NCBI GenBank assembly: GCA_011389935.1
Contig: JAABTJ010000009.1
Span: forward strand, 1-64,000
Source: Desulfobacteraceae bacterium
Lineage (GTDB): Bacteria > Desulfobacterota > Desulfobacteria > Desulfobacterales > Desulfosalsimonadaceae
Direction of reading: 5' to 3'
Length of the DNA: 64,000 nucleotides
Shown here: positions 25,401 to 34,764 of the stretch, in pieces
How the letters are laid out: each line of letters begins with the position of its first letter
Numbering within the stretch: position 1 is the first letter of the stretch
Notes under the pieces: generated by a model
Database searches by the model: none
Seen by the model: the letters and a program-made list of their open reading frames with translations, nothing else
What the model was told of the DNA's origin: nothing
Position numbers and translations under genes: made by a program

Positions 25401-27113
25401 TCATCGTTTGATTTCAGCAAGCGCCCTTGCAGCAGCAGACCGGACGCTTTCGGGCTCTTTTTTGCCGAAAAACTTCTTTTTGCGGATAATGCTGTCCAAG
25501 ACGGAAATCGCCTGCCCGGCTTTCATCCGTCCAATGGTTTCACAGGCTTTTTCCCGTATTTCGTCCCGGTTCGCCTTCTTCTGCATCGGGATATCCGATG
25601 ACAGGAGTTCGATCAGCCACGGAACCGCCGGCTCATAATGCAGCGCACCGATGACGGATATTACGTATGCCTGCAACTGTGGATCAACATACTCGAAATT
25701 ATCGCAGAGGATCCGCCCGGCATTCTTGCCCCCCAGTGTCTGAACGCTTTTGATCGCTTCCCTTTGTACCCTGTAATCCTGAAAAACCAGGAATCTTTCA
25801 AGTGCCGGGACATGGGTTTCATTTCCCAGGCGGCCCAAAAGCAGCACCAGATTCCGGATATAGTACCATGGCCCGTCGTGCTTCAGTTGCTGCACGATTT
25901 CCGGAAGCGCGGGCGTTCCGATCTGTGTTATCGTCTGTATGATACGGTTTCTCTCCGTCATGTCACTGCTGTCCCTCAAGCGCTCAAAAAGCCGCTCCAG
26001 GTTCTTGGCGCCAAGATTGACAAGCGTTTCAATATCTTCTTTTTGCGAAGAAAGATGCTCTTCGCCGGTCTTTTTAAAGGTCTTCGCCATCAGGTTTTCA
26101 AGCAGCTCTTCTTCTGCCAGCTGCTCGATCATGTTTTGGGCAATGGTATGGATCGCCTCTTTTCTTTTCAGTTCCCCTTTTGCTATCCGGTCATAGGATT
26201 CGATAATCCGGCCGACTTTTTCCGCCTTGCCCGACGCAGCCAGGCTGCGCACGAGATTTCCCATTCTGTTGGCAACAAGCTCGAACTCATTTACCGCCTC
26301 CGTTTCCGCCTGCGCCCAACCGGACAGGATTTTTGAAATCTCCAGGCGAAGCCCGGTATGACCGGTTTCTTCCAGTTTTTCGTCCACCTTTGCCATTGTG
26401 GCGGCGACAGACTTCCGGATTTCCGGATCATCATGGGCAAGGCCGCTTTCCATTCGTTTTAACAGCATGGCAATGATTTTTTTCTTCCCCGCGCCCACGA
26501 GCTGCGCAAAAACATCCGGCAGCGCTTCACTTGTACCGCCGTCTTTAAATGCCTCGAGATCCGAGGCGGCGATACGCTTCAGCGCATTGACAAGCAGGCC
26601 CTCTTTCAGCTCCGATACAGCAGGATCCTCCCCCTTTGCGCCGTTCGGGTATTTGTCCCTGCCGTCGGTTCTCGTATAGATCTTTTCATCTACCCGTACA
26701 TGGATGATATTCTGCTTTTCGATAAGGGCCGGCAATCCGCCGTCCGCATGTATTTCTTCGGAAGATCTCGCCAGAATCTGCAGAAAATCCGCAAGCTCTG
26801 TTTCGTCAATCCCTCTTTGAAACGTTATGCAGTTAATGCCCAAATCGACCATCATGGACGTGAAACCATGGACACGATCGGATTTCTGCAGTTTTTCCCG
26901 CAGGACGCCTCCCTGGATCAACAGTTTTGCTTCGGCTTCCGCAAACTCCAGGAATTCTTCCGTTTCAAGAATTTCCGTCAACAGCTGATAGACCCTCACA
27001 ATTCCGCTTTTGACGATGGCGCTTTCCGGGGGATAAAGGCGGATGCTGGTTGTTGCCCCGTTTAGGGCAAACAACAGGTCAACGGCTTTTTGTATGGAAG
27101 GGGAATGCACCAT
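25401..27113 (-). CDS. HEAT-repeat protein
   Basis: A 570-residue all-helical protein without signal peptide. The N-terminal 110 residues form a distinct domain (KAVDLLFALNGATTSIRLYPPESAIVKSGI...). The C-terminal half has HEAT repeats: LPEIVQQLKHDGPWYYIRNLVLLLGRLGNETHVPALERFL, then YRVQREAIKSVQTLGG, VPWLIELLSSDIPM and EKACETIGRMKAGQAISVL. HEAT arrays are protein-binding scaffolds; the N-terminal domain is seen in proteins of this type in delta-proteobacteria. It is 35 bp upstream of the cNMP/PilZ gene, so the two probably act together in second-messenger signalling. The partner is unknown. Confidence 0.75.
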   Translation of the reverse strand: MVHSPSIQKAVDLLFALNGATTSIRLYPPESAIVKSGIVRVYQLLTEILETEEFLEFAEAEAKLLIQGGVLREKLQKSDRVHGFTSMMVDLGINCITFQRGIDETELADFLQILARSSEEIHADGGLPALIEKQNIIHVRVDEKIYTRTDGRDKYPNGAKGEDPAVSELKEGLLVNALKRIAASDLEAFKDGGTSEALPDVFAQLVGAGKKKIIAMLLKRMESGLAHDDPEIRKSVAATMAKVDEKLEETGHTGLRLEISKILSGWAQAETEAVNEFELVANRMGNLVRSLAASGKAEKVGRIIESYDRIAKGELKRKEAIHTIAQNMIEQLAEEELLENLMAKTFKKTGEEHLSSQKEDIETLVNLGAKNLERLFERLRDSSDMTERNRIIQTITQIGTPALPEIVQQLKHDGPWYYIRNLVLLLGRLGNETHVPALERFLVFQDYRVQREAIKSVQTLGGKNAGRILCDNFEYVDPQLQAYVISVIGALHYEPAVPWLIELLSSDIPMQKKANRDEIREKACETIGRMKAGQAISVLDSIIRKKKFFGKKEPESVRSAAARALAEIKR

Positions 27114-27149
27114 GGCTCATCTTTTGCTAAACACATTGCGTTACTTGCT

Positions 27150-27692
27150 TCAGCAGTTGTTTTCCGCTGTGTTGACGTTCATTATATCATAGGATCGAAA
27201 AATAATTTTTTCTTTTTCCTGTCGATCGGCAGGCAGTGGAACTGCGGTTGTTTTGGCGAGGAGCTGTCTCGCCCTTTCCGGCGAGGGGATCGCGTCAAGG
27301 CCGCTGCCGATCTGTTTGCGCCTTATCGCGTCAAAAACCAGGGCATTATGGCCGTCGGATGCAACGGCTACGGGCATGGGGTGATCTCCTGCGATCCTTG
27401 CGGCATAAACGGCCTCCCTTTCCCTGGAGCCCAATGAACCCGCAGCGCACTTGATCACCATAAACATGATATGATCAACAAAAACGACCAGATCCAGCTT
27501 TGTGCGGTAGGGCATGCCGGAAACCTCCAGCACCAGATCCATATCGACGACAATATCCTCGCGGGCGTAGCCTTTCTCGTTGACGAGGTACTTTTCCACG
27601 GCCTGTCGATTGGCTTCCGGCCCGACATCGAGCACGGGTTTGCCTGTTACGAAATCGGTTATCACCCGATGATTTGAAAAATTGGCGGTCAT
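27150..27692 (-). CDS. HSDR_N-like restriction-endonuclease-fold protein
   Basis: A 180-residue protein like the N-terminal domain of type I restriction HsdR subunits (HSDR_N_2). The segment GKPVLDVGPEANRQAVEKYLVNEKGYAREDIVVDMDL and the strand TKLDLVVFVDHIMFMVIKCAAGS fit this fold. The catalytic Asp (LDLVVFVD) is present, but the usual ExK is IKC here, so nuclease activity is doubtful. There are no hsdM, hsdS or helicase genes nearby. It follows the rsfS/gpmI fusion by 79 bp and precedes the HEAT gene by 36 bp. A DNA-binding or decayed role is possible. Confidence 0.7.
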   Translation of the reverse strand: MTANFSNHRVITDFVTGKPVLDVGPEANRQAVEKYLVNEKGYAREDIVVDMDLVLEVSGMPYRTKLDLVVFVDHIMFMVIKCAAGSLGSREREAVYAARIAGDHPMPVAVASDGHNALVFDAIRRKQIGSGLDAIPSPERARQLLAKTTAVPLPADRQEKEKIIFRSYDIMNVNTAENNC

Positions 27693-27771
27693 ATTTGTTT
27701 CCGGTATTTTCAGTGCACTACATGAATGATAACCAGTGCAGGCATCCGAGGCAACAGACGGCTGCCAGGCC

Positions 27772-29706
27772 TCAGGCCTTTTGAATCAGCGAGTGCCCGG
27801 TCATGTCTGCCGGTTGTTCAACCTCCATGACCTCGAGAATCGTCGGCGCAATATCTCCCAAAACCCCGCTGCGCAAATCGTATCCGTCGCCCGGGGCACT
27901 GACCAGAACAAAGGGGACGTCGTTTACGGTATGGGCGGTATGCGGTTTTTCCGCTTCCTTTAACTTTTCCGCATTTCCATGGTCGGCCGTCACCATGACC
28001 GTGTAGCCGTTTTCAAGTGCTGCGCCAACCACTTTTTCCGCGCATTTGTCCACTGCCTCGCATGCCTTGATGGCCGCTTCCATGATGCCGGTATGCCCCA
28101 CCATGTCGAGATTGGCAAAATTCATCACAATAAGGTCATATTTTCCGGAACCGATCCGCCCTACCGCTTCATCGGCCACTTCAAAGGCGCTCATTTCCGG
28201 CTTTTCATCATAGGTGCGGATTTCCCGGGGAGACGGAATCAAGACCCTTTCCTCGTTTTCAAAGGGCTCCTCCTCACCGCCGTTGAAAAAATAGGTGACA
28301 TGCGCGTATTTTTCCGTTTCCGCCATTCTGAGCTGCCTGAGCCCGTTATTGCTGATGACTTCTCCCAGGATGTTTTTAAGGTGGACCGGTTTGAAAGCCA
28401 CGGGCAGGTCAAAGGTTTCATCATACTGGGTCATGCACACGTATGCCGAAAGGGCCGCTTTTTTCTCCCGCGCAAAAAAATCAAAGGAATCCTCCGTAAA
28501 GGCGCGGGTAATCTGCCGGGCCCGGTCGGGCCGGAAATTGAAGAAAATGACGCCGTCCCCGTCAACGATCCCACCAAACGGACTTCCATCCTGTCCGGTC
28601 ATTGCCACGGGCCTGACGAACTCGTCGGTTTCACCTTTAGCATAGGCATGCCTGACGGCTTCCACGGGATCCGTTTCCTCCGTCCCCTCTCCCTGGGTAT
28701 AGAGGCGGTATGCCTTCTCGGTGCGATCCCAGCGGGTGTCCCGGTCCATGGCGTAAAAGCGCCCGCAGAGGGTCGCAATGCGTCCCAGCCCCTTTTCCCG
28801 GCAGGCCCGGTTAACGCGCTCGACATACCCGGCCCCGCTGTCCGGAGGAGAATCTCTTCCGTCCAGGATTGCATGGATATATACATTTTCGACATTCTTT
28901 TCTTTTGCCATGTCGATCAGGGCAAGCAAATGATGCAGCTGGCTGTGAACCCCCGCCTCCGAAACCAGTCCCACCAGGTGAAGGGAAGCGCCGTTTTCCC
29001 GGACCTTTTCCATGCAGTCCGAGAGCGCCGGATTCTCGAAAAAAGAGCCGTCTTCAATGGCCAGATCAATCCGCAGAAGCACCTGGTAGACGATCCTGCC
29101 GGCCCCGAGGTTGAGGTGCCCCACCTCGGAGTTCCCCATAACCCCTTCGGGAAGCCCCACCGCTTTTCCGGAACAGGCAATGCGGGTGTTGGGATACTGG
29201 CTGCAGAGCCGGTCGAAACAGGGGGTGTGGGCAAGCCATATGGCATTGTTTTCATCCTGCGCCCCGATTCCCCACCCATCCAGGATCATCAGCAGGCATT
29301 TTTTCACTGACCGGTTTTCGGGTTTCATTTTCTGTTTTTCCGCCTTTTTTATGAATTGTGCAGCGTCTTCCCTGACGGCATCCGTCCACAGGCTTTCGAT
29401 GTCATAGAAACGCCGCACCGGTTCATAGAAAACATGAATGACCACATGTCCGTAATCCAGAAGCGCCCAATGTCCCTCCTTTATCCCCTCGGCGTTCAAG
29501 GCCCTGATGCCCGATTTTCTGAGGTCTCTTTCGATGAAATCCGCAATGGCGGTGACCTGCCTGTGGGAACGTCCGGATGCGATCAGAAAATAATCGGTCA
29601 CATCCGATATCTTTCGAACATCAAGAACAACCACTTCTGCGGCCTTCCGGGCCATGGAGGCCTGCACGCACAGGTAAAGCGTGGGATCGATACCATCATT
29701 TGTCAT
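27772..29706 (-). CDS. rsfS/gpmI: RsfS-GpmI fusion: ribosomal silencing factor / BPG-independent phosphoglycerate mutase
   Basis: One uninterrupted frame of 644 residues. Residues about 10-125 are RsfS (DUF143): VVVLDVRKISDVTDYFLIASG, GHWALLDYGHVVIHVFYEPVRRFYDIESLW. It binds uL14 and blocks subunit joining under starvation. Residues about 133-644 are GpmI: CLLMILDGWGIG, GNSEVGHLNLGAGR with the phosphorylated Ser, HAILDGRDSPP, NFRPDRARQ, FANLDMVGHTG, VTADHGNAE. It interconverts 3- and 2-phosphoglycerate. No stop separates them, though an internal ATG near residue 129 could allow separate GpmI. The start overlaps the nadD stop (ATGA). Confidence 0.9.
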   Translation of the reverse strand: MTNDGIDPTLYLCVQASMARKAAEVVVLDVRKISDVTDYFLIASGRSHRQVTAIADFIERDLRKSGIRALNAEGIKEGHWALLDYGHVVIHVFYEPVRRFYDIESLWTDAVREDAAQFIKKAEKQKMKPENRSVKKCLLMILDGWGIGAQDENNAIWLAHTPCFDRLCSQYPNTRIACSGKAVGLPEGVMGNSEVGHLNLGAGRIVYQVLLRIDLAIEDGSFFENPALSDCMEKVRENGASLHLVGLVSEAGVHSQLHHLLALIDMAKEKNVENVYIHAILDGRDSPPDSGAGYVERVNRACREKGLGRIATLCGRFYAMDRDTRWDRTEKAYRLYTQGEGTEETDPVEAVRHAYAKGETDEFVRPVAMTGQDGSPFGGIVDGDGVIFFNFRPDRARQITRAFTEDSFDFFAREKKAALSAYVCMTQYDETFDLPVAFKPVHLKNILGEVISNNGLRQLRMAETEKYAHVTYFFNGGEEEPFENEERVLIPSPREIRTYDEKPEMSAFEVADEAVGRIGSGKYDLIVMNFANLDMVGHTGIMEAAIKACEAVDKCAEKVVGAALENGYTVMVTADHGNAEKLKEAEKPHTAHTVNDVPFVLVSAPGDGYDLRSGVLGDIAPTILEVMEVEQPADMTGHSLIQKA

Positions 29707-30371
29707 GCATACAACCTTTTGTCAGAAATATACGCGAACACCGATTCAGGAACCAGGTAGCGGATGGAACGCCCCTGCTTCACCAACCGCCGGATCGCGG
29801 TGGCGGAAATCCCCAGCGGGGTTGTGGAAAAAAGGTATACAGGCTGTAATGTTTCGTGAAAAAAACCGTTTTCTTCCTTGTTAAATGCGTAGCCGGAAGA
29901 AACGGTCTGTTTTATGTGCTCGCCGATGCCCGTAAAAGCGGTATCGCCAAACGGCTCTCCTTCGCCGGGGCGGGACATGACGATAAACGAAATGGCTTCA
30001 AAAAGCGCGGCATAGTCCTTCCACGTATCGATTTCCAGAAAGGCGTCCAGGCCTACGATGAGAAAACATTGCGTGGATGCGGAAGCTTTTTGGTTCATTT
30101 GTCTGACCGTGTCTATGGTGTAGGATCTGCCCGAACGCTTCATCTCTGCATCCGAAACGGAAAACCCCGCTGTGCCCTCGATCGCCAGGGTCAGCATGGC
30201 GGACCGATCCGTATCGCTGGCAAGCGCCTCTTTCTCCTTGTGCGGCGGTGTGGCGGCAGGAATGAAATGAACGTGATCCAGACCGAAGCCTTCCATTACC
30301 TCGAGAGCGGTCCGGAGATGACCCAGATGCACCGGGTTGAACGTCCCGCCGAAGAGTCCTTCGCGTTTCAA
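29703..30371 (-). CDS. nadD: Nicotinate-nucleotide adenylyltransferase
   Basis: This enzyme converts nicotinate mononucleotide to deamido-NAD. The 222-residue product has GLFGGTFNPVHLGHLRTA at the N-terminus with the nucleotidyltransferase HxGH motif, FIPAATPPHKE, and the C-terminal ISATAIRRLVKQGRSIRYLVP (ISST-R motif). The start is TTG (30369-30371) after GGAGGTAAAAGGA. It overlaps the rsfS/gpmI start by four bases and follows proA by about 57 bp. Confidence 0.93.
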   Translation of the reverse strand: MKREGLFGGTFNPVHLGHLRTALEVMEGFGLDHVHFIPAATPPHKEKEALASDTDRSAMLTLAIEGTAGFSVSDAEMKRSGRSYTIDTVRQMNQKASASTQCFLIVGLDAFLEIDTWKDYAALFEAISFIVMSRPGEGEPFGDTAFTGIGEHIKQTVSSGYAFNKEENGFFHETLQPVYLFSTTPLGISATAIRRLVKQGRSIRYLVPESVFAYISDKRLYA

Positions 30372-30428
30372 AAAAATCCTTTTACCTCCCGTCTGAAAAT
30401 GTTTCCCGGCCCATGGCTGCGCCCTGCC

Positions 30429-31685
30429 TCAGGTGCGGACCTGACCCGATCCCCGAACCACGAACTTTGTCGTGGTCAGCTCCTTCAGGCCCATGGGACC
30501 GAAAGCGTGCAGCTTTGACGTACTGATGCCCATTTCCGCACCCAGACCGAGTTGACCGCCGTCATTGAAACGGGTGGAGGCATTGACCAGCACCACGGAA
30601 GAATCGACTTCCCTGAGAAAACGCTCGGCATTCCTGTAGTCGGCGGTAACGATCGCCTCAGTGTGATGGGAACCGTAGCGGGAAATATGGGCCATTGCCG
30701 CGTCGACATCTTCAACCACCTTGACGGAAAGGATCAAATCCAGGTACTCCTCGTACCAATCCGCCTCCCCGGCTTTTATCGCCGTCGGCAGGATGCGACA
30801 GGTCTCCTCGCAGCCCCGGATTTCAACCCCCGCTTCCCTGAAGCGCGCGTCGATTTCCGGCAGAAAAACCGGCGCTGCATCCCTGTGCACAAGCAGGGTT
30901 TCCATTGCATTGCAGACCCCGGGACGCTGCACCTTGGCATTGAAACAGAGATCCCCGGCCATTTTCATGTCGGCCGTGCGGTCGACGTACACATGGCAGA
31001 CCCCCTTGTAATGTTTGAGAACCGGGATTTTCGAATTTTCCACCACAAACCGGATCAGGCCTTCGCCCCCCCGGGGAATGATCAGGTCGATTTCCTCCTC
31101 CCGCTCCAGGAGAACATTGATGGCGATTCGGTCCGTGACCGGTATGACCTGGACGGCATTTTCCGGCAGTCTGGTTTTGGAAAGCGCGTCGGAAATGCTT
31201 TCTGCAAGGGCGCGGTTGGAATGAATGGCTTCGGATCCGCCGCGCAGGATAACGGCATTTCCCGATTTCAAACATAAACCGGCCGCATCAATCGTCACGT
31301 TGGGGCGCGATTCGTATACAATCCCGATAACCCCCAGCGGTATGCGGACCCGGCTGACTTCCAGCCCGTTTGGCCGTATCCAGGTCCCGTCCGAAGACCC
31401 GACAGGATCCTGCAGACCGGCGACTTCCATGAGTCCGGCCGCCATGGCAGTTATGGTGTCATCGCCTACCGTCAACCGGTCGATCATGGCATCAGACAGA
31501 CCGCTTTTTCGGGCCGCCTCCAGATCCAGCACATTCTGCGATTGGATATAGGGAGCCTGGTCGGTGATCTTGTCGGCGATCGCCTTCAGGGCGTCATTTT
31601 TTGCGGCCGTTGATGCGCAGGCCACTGCTGCAGCTGCCTTTTTTGCCGATTTCGTTATTTGCAGGACGATCTCTTCAACCGTCAT
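30429..31685 (-). CDS. proA: Glutamate-5-semialdehyde dehydrogenase (gamma-glutamyl phosphate reductase)
   Basis: The second step of proline synthesis, NADPH-dependent reduction of gamma-glutamyl phosphate. The 418 residues show the aldehyde-dehydrogenase-like fold with [32 protein letters not shown] and the catalytic Cys in [11 protein letters not shown]. The C-terminus has the [18 protein letters not shown] block. GGGAGGGAAGGCAGTCT precedes the ATG. It follows proB by 130 bp, an interval in which no other gene was seen. Confidence 0.95.
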   Translation of the reverse strand: MTVEEIVLQITKSAKKAAAAVACASTAAKNDALKAIADKITDQAPYIQSQNVLDLEAARKSGLSDAMIDRLTVGDDTITAMAAGLMEVAGLQDPVGSSDGTWIRPNGLEVSRVRIPLGVIGIVYESRPNVTIDAAGLCLKSGNAVILRGGSEAIHSNRALAESISDALSKTRLPENAVQVIPVTDRIAINVLLEREEEIDLIIPRGGEGLIRFVVENSKIPVLKHYKGVCHVYVDRTADMKMAGDLCFNAKVQRPGVCNAMETLLVHRDAAPVFLPEIDARFREAGVEIRGCEETCRILPTAIKAGEADWYEEYLDLILSVKVVEDVDAAMAHISRYGSHHTEAIVTADYRNAERFLREVDSSVVLVNASTRFNDGGQLGLGAEMGISTSKLHAFGPMGLKELTTTKFVVRGSGQVRT

Positions 31686-31815
31686 AGACTGCCTTCCCTC
31701 CCATGAATTTTTTCTTCAGATCGCCAAGACCGCTGTTGATCGTTGCCCGTGGGCTTTCCCGCTGCCGGCCCTTCCCGGCTTGGTCGACCGCTCCGGTTTT
31801 CTTTTTCCGCTTTTT

Positions 31816-32958
31816 CTAAAGTCCGTTGCCAAGGACCGTCATGTTGTTTCGGTGAATGACCTCGTCATAGGACTTTTGCCCAAGCGCTCCCTTTATCCGG
31901 TCGCTCCGTAACCCCATTATTTTGCGGATATCGGCAGCCGTGTAATTGACAAGCCCGGTGGCCAGCCAGTTTTCCCGGCCGTCGTGGAGCGCCACGGGGG
32001 CGCCGATGCCGAAATCTCCGGCAACATGGACAATCCCGCTGGGAAGAAGGCTTTTCCCTTTTTGAAGGATGGCATCCACCGCCCCGTCATCGATCGTCAA
32101 CACCCCTTTGGGCTTTCGATGAAACGCAATCCAGCACTTCCGGTTGGAAAGCCTCTCCCTGCACGGCGCAAAAAACGTACCCGCTGCCATGCCGGAAAAC
32201 AGGATTTCCATAATATCATCGTCCGTACCGTTGGCGATAACCATGGGTATTCCTGCCGAGGTGACTTTGCGCGCAGCCCGGATCTTTGAAAGCATCCCCC
32301 CGGTTCCAAGCACCCCGGGCATGCCGCTTGCCACCTTTTCGATTTCCCGGTTGATCTGCGCCACCACCGGGATTTTTACCGCGTCCGGGTCGGTGCGCGG
32401 ATCGCTTGAATACAGCGCATCAATATCGGTCAGGTTGATCAGCATGTCCGCATTCATCATCAGGGTGATCAGGGCGGAAAGGTTGTCGTTGTCGCCGAAC
32501 TTGATTTCCTCCGTGGCAACCGTGTCATTCTCATTGATAATGGGGAGAACCTTCCATTCCATGAGGGTATTCAAGGTGTTTCGGGCGTTCAGATACCGGC
32601 GCCGGCTGCTGCTCAAATCATCCCCGGTCAGAAGAATCTGGGCAACCTTGTGATTGTAGCGGGAAAAAGCGGCTTCATAGGTCCAGATCAAATCCGCCTG
32701 GCCGACCGCCGCCACGGCCTGTCGCTTGGGAATCTCCTCGGGGCGTTTATGCAACTTCAGCTTCTTCTGGCCGCATGCCATGGCCCCGGAAGAAACCAGG
32801 AGCACTTCCCGGCCCGAATCGATCAGCGAGGCGATCTGCCGGCTCAGGCTGTCGATCCGGTCGGTATTGAGCCCGCTTTTTCCGGTGAGAACGCCGCTGC
32901 CGATTTTTACGACAATGCGCCTGGCCTGGTCAAAAACTGTTGTCCGGTCAACCGTCAT
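31816..32958 (-). CDS. proB: Glutamate 5-kinase
   Basis: The first step of proline synthesis. The 380 residues have an amino-acid-kinase domain (RIVVKIGSGVLTG, VSSGAMACG, INENDTVATEEIKFGDNDNLSALI, GTGGMLSKIRAA) and a C-terminal PUA domain (GVLTIDDGAVDAIL...VHVAGDFGIG). The full-length form is usually feedback-inhibited by proline. ATG 32958 is chosen because the upstream frame overlaps obgE. The start overlaps the obgE end by 11 bp, suggesting coupling. Confidence 0.94.
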   Translation of the reverse strand: MTVDRTTVFDQARRIVVKIGSGVLTGKSGLNTDRIDSLSRQIASLIDSGREVLLVSSGAMACGQKKLKLHKRPEEIPKRQAVAAVGQADLIWTYEAAFSRYNHKVAQILLTGDDLSSSRRRYLNARNTLNTLMEWKVLPIINENDTVATEEIKFGDNDNLSALITLMMNADMLINLTDIDALYSSDPRTDPDAVKIPVVAQINREIEKVASGMPGVLGTGGMLSKIRAARKVTSAGIPMVIANGTDDDIMEILFSGMAAGTFFAPCRERLSNRKCWIAFHRKPKGVLTIDDGAVDAILQKGKSLLPSGIVHVAGDFGIGAPVALHDGRENWLATGLVNYTAADIRKIMGLRSDRIKGALGQKSYDEVIHRNNMTVLGNGL

Positions 32959-33958
32959 GATCTTTTTCTTTATTGATCCTGTTCTCCAGTGCATCCAGGA
33001 GGCCGCTGATTCCTGCTCCGGTGGCTGCGGAAATTTTGTGTATTTGGATGCTTCCTGCCGCTTCTTCAAACCGCGCTGCAAGGCGGACGGCCTCCGGCAG
33101 ATCCATCTTGTTTATGGCGATGATCTGCGGCTTTTGGGCCAACAGCGGGGAAAACCCTGCCAGCTCCCGGTTGATCGTGTGATACGGTTCAAGAGGGGCT
33201 TCGGGATCAATGGATGACCCGTCGATCACATGAAGAAGGACGCCGGTTCGCTCCACATGCCGCAGGAACCGGACCCCCAGCCCTGCACCCGTGTGGGCGC
33301 CTTCGATCAGTCCTGGAATATCCGCGGCAACAAACGGTTCACCGCGCCCCCTTTGAATTACGCCCAGTACGGGACTCAGCGTAGTGAAGGGATAATCGGC
33401 GATTTTGGGCCTGGCGCTGGAGATATGGGAAAGAAGGGTTGACTTGCCGGCGTTTGGAAACCCGATAATGCCGACATCGGCGAGCAGTTTGAGCTCGAGC
33501 TTGAGGGTAAAAGATTCCCCGGGGGTACCCGGCTGGGCATACCGGGGCGCACGATTGGTTGATGTAGCAAATCGGCGGTTTCCGCGTCCTCCCATCCCGC
33601 CTTTTGCGATAATATGCGCCTGCCCGTCACTTACGCAGTCGCATACGAGTTCCCCGGTTTCGGCATTCGTTATCTCTGTGCCGGGAGGAACGTCTATCAC
33701 GAGGTCTTCGCCTTTTCTGCCGGTTTTCTGCCTGCCCTGACCATGCCCGCCGTCCGGTGCATTGAAAATCCTCTTAAAGCGAAAGCTGTAAAGGGTTCTT
33801 CGGCGAACAGTGGTGCGGACAATAACGTCCCCGCCGTCCCCGCCGTCTCCGCCGTCCGGACCGCCGCGGGGAATATACTTTTCCCGCCGGAAACTGACGC
33901 ATCCCCGCCCCCCGCTGCCGGCAGAAACGGTGATCAGTGCCTCGTCAATGAATTTCAC
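32948..33958 (-). CDS. obgE: GTPase ObgE/CgtA
   Basis: An essential GTPase that binds the 50S subunit. Residues 1-158 are the Gly-rich Obg fold ([33 protein letters not shown]). The GTPase domain has [10 protein letters not shown] (P loop), [10 protein letters not shown] (G3), NKMDLPE (G4) and ISAATGAG (G5). It lacks the extended C-terminal OCT domain, with 336 residues. The start is GTG (33956-33958), overlapping the rpmA stop. The order rplU-rpmA-obgE is conserved across bacteria. Confidence 0.95.
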   Translation of the reverse strand: MKFIDEALITVSAGSGGRGCVSFRREKYIPRGGPDGGDGGDGGDVIVRTTVRRRTLYSFRFKRIFNAPDGGHGQGRQKTGRKGEDLVIDVPPGTEITNAETGELVCDCVSDGQAHIIAKGGMGGRGNRRFATSTNRAPRYAQPGTPGESFTLKLELKLLADVGIIGFPNAGKSTLLSHISSARPKIADYPFTTLSPVLGVIQRGRGEPFVAADIPGLIEGAHTGAGLGVRFLRHVERTGVLLHVIDGSSIDPEAPLEPYHTINRELAGFSPLLAQKPQIIAINKMDLPEAVRLAARFEEAAGSIQIHKISAATGAGISGLLDALENRINKEKDHDG

Positions 33959-34212
33959 GCGGCGGCATATACGCTGACTTTTTTCCGGGAACGTCCCTTG
34001 CGTTCATAGGTCACAACGCCATCGATGGTCGCGAAAAGGGTGTAATCCTTTCCCATGCCGACATTCTCGCCCGGATGAATTTTCGTTCCAAGCTGTCTTA
34101 CCAGCACGTTGCCGGCGCGGACGGTCTGTCCGCCGAAGCGTTTGACGCCGCGCCGCTGTCCGTTGCTGTCCCGGCCGTTTTTCGAGCTGCCGCCTGCCTT
34201 TTTGTGTGCCAT
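33955..34212 (-). CDS. rpmA: 50S ribosomal protein L27
   Basis: An 85-residue ribosomal protein with the standard N-terminus [19 protein letters not shown], whose tail reaches the peptidyl-transferase centre. There is no Firmicutes-type N-terminal extension. It lies 78 bp after rplU and overlaps obgE (GTGA). Confidence 0.96.
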   Translation of the reverse strand: MAHKKAGGSSKNGRDSNGQRRGVKRFGGQTVRAGNVLVRQLGTKIHPGENVGMGKDYTLFATIDGVVTYERKGRSRKKVSVYAAA

Positions 34213-34290
34213 TTTTCAATACCTCAATATAATAAGGATCATGCAAAAATCATGAAATGGTAATCGATCAAAGAAATTTCACGGTCCAAA

Positions 34291-34605
34291 TCAGTTATTG
34301 ACAATGTTTTCGATCTTTATCGCCGTAAACGGCTGCCTGTGACCCTGTTTCCTTCTGAAGCGCTTGCGGCGCTTATACTTGAAAACAAGCACTTTCTTGG
34401 CTTTTGCCTGCTCGACAATGCTGGCATTGACCACGGCGTTATCGACAACGGGCGTGCCGATGGTAACATTGTCGCCTTCGGCAACCATCAGGACCCTGTC
34501 TATGGAAACCGCGTCGCCGACGTCCCCGGCGATCTTCTCAACTCGAAGAATGTCGCCCTCATTCACTTTATATTGCTTGCCGCCAGTGGCAATCACTGCA
34601 TACAT
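34291..34605 (-). CDS. rplU: 50S ribosomal protein L21
   Basis: A 104-residue ribosomal protein that begins MYAVIATGGKQYKVNEGD and ends with KRRKRFRRKQGHRQPFTAIKIENI, as in the family. GGGGGGATCATC precedes the ATG. It is the first gene of the long minus-strand run, and a near-consensus promoter lies 40-70 bp upstream. Confidence 0.96.
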   Translation of the reverse strand: MYAVIATGGKQYKVNEGDILRVEKIAGDVGDAVSIDRVLMVAEGDNVTIGTPVVDNAVVNASIVEQAKAKKVLVFKYKRRKRFRRKQGHRQPFTAIKIENIVNN

Positions 34606-34646
34606 GATGATCCCCCCATATTTCTCGTTAAATTATAAAACAAGAA

Positions 34647-34674
34647 ATTATAGATTTATAACAGAATTTGTCAA
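34647..34674 (-). promoter_or_regulatory. Near-consensus sigma-70 promoter of the rplU operon
   Basis: On the minus strand, TTGACA (34674-34669) and TATAAT (34652-34647) are both perfect, with a 16-bp spacer. The rplU ATG is about 42 bp downstream. It lies just beyond the dsr operon terminator, so the two operons are insulated. Confidence 0.85.
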
Positions 34675-34705
34675 CAAAAAAAAACACCTTTTGCCCAAAA
34701 CACGG

Positions 34706-34744
34706 AAAAGGGGCTCACCCGAAACGCGGGTGAGCCCCTTTTTA
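34706..34744 (-). terminator. Intrinsic terminator of dsrMKJOP
   Basis: A perfect 16-bp stem, AAAAGGGGCTCACCCG (34706-34721) with CGGGTGAGCCCCTTTT (34727-34742), loop AAACG, with flanking A and T runs. On the minus strand it is reached 20 bases after the dsrP stop codon. Confidence 0.85.
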
Positions 34745-34764
34745 CAAACGATCCCGGACGAGGC

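Noticed and set aside
27150-27692. A type I restriction-modification locus
   Set aside because: Only a 180-residue HSDR_N-like protein is present. No helicase, methylase or specificity gene lies nearby.
27979-29310. A 443-codon plus-strand frame over gpmI, and similar long shadows over dsrK, dsrM and hemA
   Set aside because: These overlap securely identified genes on the other strand and show no recognisable protein features.
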